8,193 bases of DNA, taken from assembly GCA_027081495.1 (NCBI GenBank), contig JALWKJ010000008.1, forward strand, positions 1 to 8,193, read 5' to 3'. The translations under genes and the position numbers were made by a program. The notes beneath the pieces are model-generated. The model saw only the letters and a list, made by a program, of their open reading frames with translations. It was not told the origin of the DNA and made no database searches. The first letter of the stretch is position 1. Every line of letters begins with the position of its first letter. Positions 6,139 to 8,193 of this stretch are shown in pieces. This stretch comes from Campylobacterales bacterium (GTDB lineage Bacteria > Campylobacterota > Campylobacteria > Campylobacterales > QNZT01).

Positions 6139-6166
6139 AGTAAAAAAATAAAGGCAGGTAATACCG

Positions 6167-6667
6167 ATGGTTGGAAAAAAAATGTTTTTCGTAAAAGCTT
6201 TTTTACGATCGCCAAAGCTTAGAGATCAGGTCTCGTTTGACGATTTTTTAGCGACATATACTAAAGAAAAGTTAACGGCGTTTGCAAATTCCGATATACA
6301 CAACGACAGAAACAACGAAAAAGAGCTCTCTTTGATATTATTTAAAATGAAATGGGATAAAGACGATCCTTTCTTTGTCAAAGAAGCTACCTCCAAATTG
6401 ATGGAGAGCGTAAGATTTGAAGTTAGAGAGCATGATGTTCTTGCAAAATGGGAAGAAGATCAATTTTTGATTCTTTTACCCGAGTGCAGTCTCGAATCCG
6501 CGGATAAAATCGCGCATCTTATTAAAAGCATCTGTGAAGCGAAAAGTTTTATAAACATGCATGTAAAACTAGAATACGCCATAACGGTCCATGAGCAAAA
6601 CGATACTCCCGATTCAATCATGAATCGTGTTGAGAGAGAACTTCACAAAAAGTTCGAAACGGCTTGA
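6167..6667 (+). CDS. Short protein with a degenerate (probably inactive) GGDEF domain
   Basis: Residues about 52-165 of 166 follow the GGDEF fold: a first strand LSLILF, then VREHDVLAKWEEDQFLILLPE, then the helix SLESADKIAHLIK, and a final strand LEYAIT. The active-site motif GGDEF is replaced by EEDQF (96-100). The two metal-binding aspartates of the usual FDID segment read FKMK (59-62), so both are lysine. The helix that normally follows, with its N..GH..GD pattern, is shortened. Cyclic-di-GMP synthesis should therefore be impossible. The domain may instead bind a nucleotide or a partner protein. There is no signal peptide, membrane segment or receiver domain; the first 50 residues are basic and helical. 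The ribosome site is AAGGCAGG (6151-6158), 8 bp before the ATG. The stop abuts the stop of mlaF. The family call rests on pattern reading only. Confidence 0.62.
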   Translation: MVGKKMFFVKAFLRSPKLRDQVSFDDFLATYTKEKLTAFANSDIHNDRNNEKELSLILFKMKWDKDDPFFVKEATSKLMESVRFEVREHDVLAKWEEDQFLILLPECSLESADKIAHLIKSICEAKSFINMHVKLEYAITVHEQNDTPDSIMNRVERELHKKFETA

Positions 6668-7432
6668 CTACTCTAAAGCCAATTCGCTTATTCCGTCTAT
6701 AAACTGCCTGATGATCGGGTTGTCGGTAGTTTTAAAAAACTCCGGCTCCGCATCGGCTAGAACTTTTCCGTCATAGAGCATGATCATTTGGTCGGCTATC
6801 TTAAAACTCTCTTTTATATCATGGGAAATAACGACCGATGTCGTTCCTAGTTCTCTTTGGAGTTTTACTATGAGTCTTGATATAAGATCGCTTGCGATCG
6901 GATCCAATCCCGAGGTCGGTTCGTCATAAAGTATGATATCCGGTCTTAATATAATAGTTCTTGCGATAGCGGCTCTTTTTTGCATACCTCCGCTTAACTC
7001 ATGCGGATAGAGTTTCATAACTTCATCCGGGTTTAGTCCTACCATTAAAAGGGCTTCTTTGACTTTTTTTTCAATTTTTTCTTTTGAAAAATTCGTATGC
7101 TCGTTTAACGGAAAAGCTACATTTTCATAAACGCTCATACTGTCGAACAACGCTCCGAATTGAAAAGCGAACCCGACCTTTTTTCGTATCTCAAGAAGTG
7201 TAGGTTCATCCGCTTTTTCTACATGAACGCCTTCGACTATCACTTCTCCGGAAGTAGGTTTCAAAAGTCCCACTATATGTTTTATAACGGTCGATTTACC
7301 GGTGCCCGAAGGTCCCATGACGACACAAACGGATCCCTCTTTTATCTTAAAATTCAAGCCCTTTAAAACCTCTTTTTCGCCAAATGATTTATGAACATCT
7401 CTAAATATAATAATATCTTCTCTTATGATAAT
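6668..7432 (-). CDS. mlaF: MlaF-type ABC transporter ATPase (lipid transport), non-canonical start
   Basis: This is the cytoplasmic ATPase of a Mla/Ttg2-type system that moves phospholipids between the membranes. Counting from the first codon after the upstream in-frame stop (254 residues), it has Walker A GPSGTGKS (40-47), the Q-loop in AFQFGALFDSMSVYENVAFPL with Gln91, and the signature LSGGMQKRAA (146-155). Walker B is ILYDEP with Asp170 and Glu171, and His204 is the switch histidine. GALFDSMSVYENVAFPL is typical of MlaF. The only normal in-frame start is TTG at 7355-7357, which would remove IIFRDVHKSFGEKEVLKG, the conserved first strand and adenine-stacking region. The frame upstream offers ATT, ATC and ATA (7432-7424) just after AAGGAG (7436-7441), so a rare start coupled to prmC is likely. 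Partner genes mlaE and mlaD are not in the window. Confidence 0.85.
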   Translation of the reverse strand: MIIREDIIIFRDVHKSFGEKEVLKGLNFKIKEGSVCVVMGPSGTGKSTVIKHIVGLLKPTSGEVIVEGVHVEKADEPTLLEIRKKVGFAFQFGALFDSMSVYENVAFPLNEHTNFSKEKIEKKVKEALLMVGLNPDEVMKLYPHELSGGMQKRAAIARTIILRPDIILYDEPTSGLDPIASDLISRLIVKLQRELGTTSVVISHDIKESFKIADQMIMLYDGKVLADAEPEFFKTTDNPIIRQFIDGISELALE

Positions 7433-8193
7433 TCACTCCTTGATTCGTGCGACAAATCCGCGGTCAAATCCGCTATAATCTTTATAAAATTTAAACTCGC
7501 GGATTCCTTTTTCTAAAAGAAAATTTTTAAGCGGCTCTTTTTGATCGTATCCCATTTCGCAAAGAAGAAATTTACTCTCTTTTTTTATGGCGCACTCTAT
7601 AACCGTTTTTAACATCTCATCTCCTTTTTCACCGCCAAAAAGGGCGTTTTGAGGTTCAAACGAAAGATTTTTATCGACTTTGAAATCTTTAGCGATATAG
7701 GGCGGATTTGAGATAATCATATCAAAATCTTTGTTAATAGTATCAAGATAGGAAGTTAAAACGAAATCGATTCTTTTTTCTACATTAAATCTTTTTGCGT
7801 TTGTTTTGGCTACTGATAGAGCCTCTTTATTTATATCGGTTGCAGTAATCTTTATATCCGGAAAAAAAAGAGCCAGCATGATCGAGATTATTCCGCTGCC
7901 CGCGCCGATTTCGGATATATCGCAAAAACGCTCTTTTTCGATAATCTTTTTTGCTTCGTCGATAAGAAGTTCGGTTTCGGGTCTTGGGATTAAAACGCCT
8001 TTTTTTATATAAAATTCTCTTGAATAAAACGAGACGCTTTTTGTTATATACTCGATCGGCTCTCCCGATTTTCGTCTTTTTACGAGTTTTAAATAGTTTT
8101 GAGGCTCTTTTACTATCTTTTTTTCGTTGAGTATAAGATATTGTCTATCTTTTTTTATAAAAGAGGCGAGCAGCTACGCGGTTTCTTTTTGAT
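7433..8193 (-). CDS. prmC: Release-factor glutamine methyltransferase PrmC (HemK), 5' partial, with in-frame TAG
   Basis: PrmC methylates the glutamine of the GGQ motif in release factors RF1 and RF2 using S-adenosylmethionine. After the TAG discussed below, 246 codons are visible. They contain the N-domain end (KDRQYLILNE), the linker RRKSGEPIEYIT, GVLIPRPETE (about 7999-7970), the S-adenosylmethionine motif EIGAGSG (about 7912-7892), and the catalytic NPPYI (7708-7694). The normal length is about 270-290, so only about 30 residues should lie upstream. The oddity is a TAG at 8174-8176, in frame, inside a stretch reading ETA-stop-LLASFIKKDRQYL that otherwise matches the family N-domain. No ATG, GTG or TTG occurs in frame between it and 7879, which is past RPETE and the S-adenosylmethionine motif. 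The gene is either broken, read through, or affected by a base error. It is followed directly by mlaF. Confidence 0.85.
8174..8176 (-). other. In-frame amber codon in the prmC N-terminal region
   Basis: On the - strand the frame that carries every PrmC motif reads GCG TAG CTG CTC GCC. Homologues have a continuous Leu-rich helix (EAELLLA-type) at this place. GAG or CAG would fit by a single base change. The codon is 18 bases from the window edge. Confidence 0.6.

Larger units (their letters stand above)
5594..6166. other. 573-bp regulatory gap between hipB and the GGDEF-like gene
   Basis: No protein gene is supported here. From left to right the gap holds the hipBA promoter and two operators (to 5731), then about 85 bp of featureless A/T-rich sequence. 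Next come the - strand terminator and candidate small RNA (5816-5904), a pair of facing -10 elements (5960-5973), a weak hairpin with a T-run (6049-6068), and a short inverted repeat (6124-6138) just before the ribosome site of the GGDEF-like gene. Confidence 0.6.

Noticed and set aside
6100..6145. Flagellar sigma-28 promoter, suggested by CCGATTT before the GGDEF-like gene
   Set aside because: No matching upstream element at the right distance could be identified with confidence in the A-rich sequence.
6000..6215. 71-residue hydrophobic reading frame on the - strand
   Set aside because: It overlaps the start of the GGDEF-like gene, lacks a ribosome site, and its Phe/Leu/Lys content is what poly-A/T DNA yields by chance.
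7433..7879. A complete 148-residue methyltransferase starting at ATG 7879
   Set aside because: The conserved RPETE and the S-adenosylmethionine motif EIGAGSG are encoded in the same frame upstream of this ATG, so it is internal to prmC.

Overview
The window looks like a low-GC member of the Campylobacterota (Epsilonproteobacteria), possibly a Sulfurimonas/Sulfuricurvum-type organism. This rests on A/T-rich coding style, promoters with a clear TATAAT -10 but no -35, and a candidate small RNA whose layout recalls Helicobacter RepG. No rRNA, tRNA, CRISPR array or intact insertion sequence is visible. The genus is not established.

Left third (1-4077), the most A/T-rich part. It starts with the C-terminal piece of an unrecognised helical protein (+ strand), followed by a 10-bp-arm inverted repeat. 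Two exported peptidases follow on the - strand, each with its own promoter. One is a trypsin/HtrA-like lipoprotein with a PDZ domain (391-1575). The other is a secreted papain-fold (C39-like) cysteine peptidase with two C-terminal six-cysteine DUF4189-type modules (1886-3931). A 310-bp gap between them holds the protease promoter, an orphan Shine-Dalgarno-like site, a short T-rich tandem repeat and two small hairpins.

Middle (4078-6166). A complete hipBA toxin-antitoxin operon lies on the - strand (hipB 5327-5593, hipA 4078-5337, 11-bp overlap). It is preceded by two near-identical palindromic operators 50 bp apart. Further right is a strong - strand intrinsic terminator with a 22-nt C/U-rich loop. 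With an upstream 6-bp stem it forms a two-hairpin candidate small RNA (about 5818-5904). This is the most interesting item in the window. The rest of the gap holds a possible divergent promoter pair and the leader of the next gene.

Right (6167-8193), apparently core genome. A short protein with a degenerate GGDEF domain on + (6167-6667) abuts, with no gap, the convergent ABC ATPase gene mlaF (lipid-transport Mla system). mlaF is coupled to prmC (release-factor glutamine methyltransferase), which runs off the right edge. Two sequence oddities occur here. The N-terminal strand of mlaF is encoded upstream of any ATG/GTG/TTG, which implies an ATT/ATC/ATA start. prmC carries an in-frame TAG near its 5' end with no normal start codon between it and the conserved N-terminal motifs.
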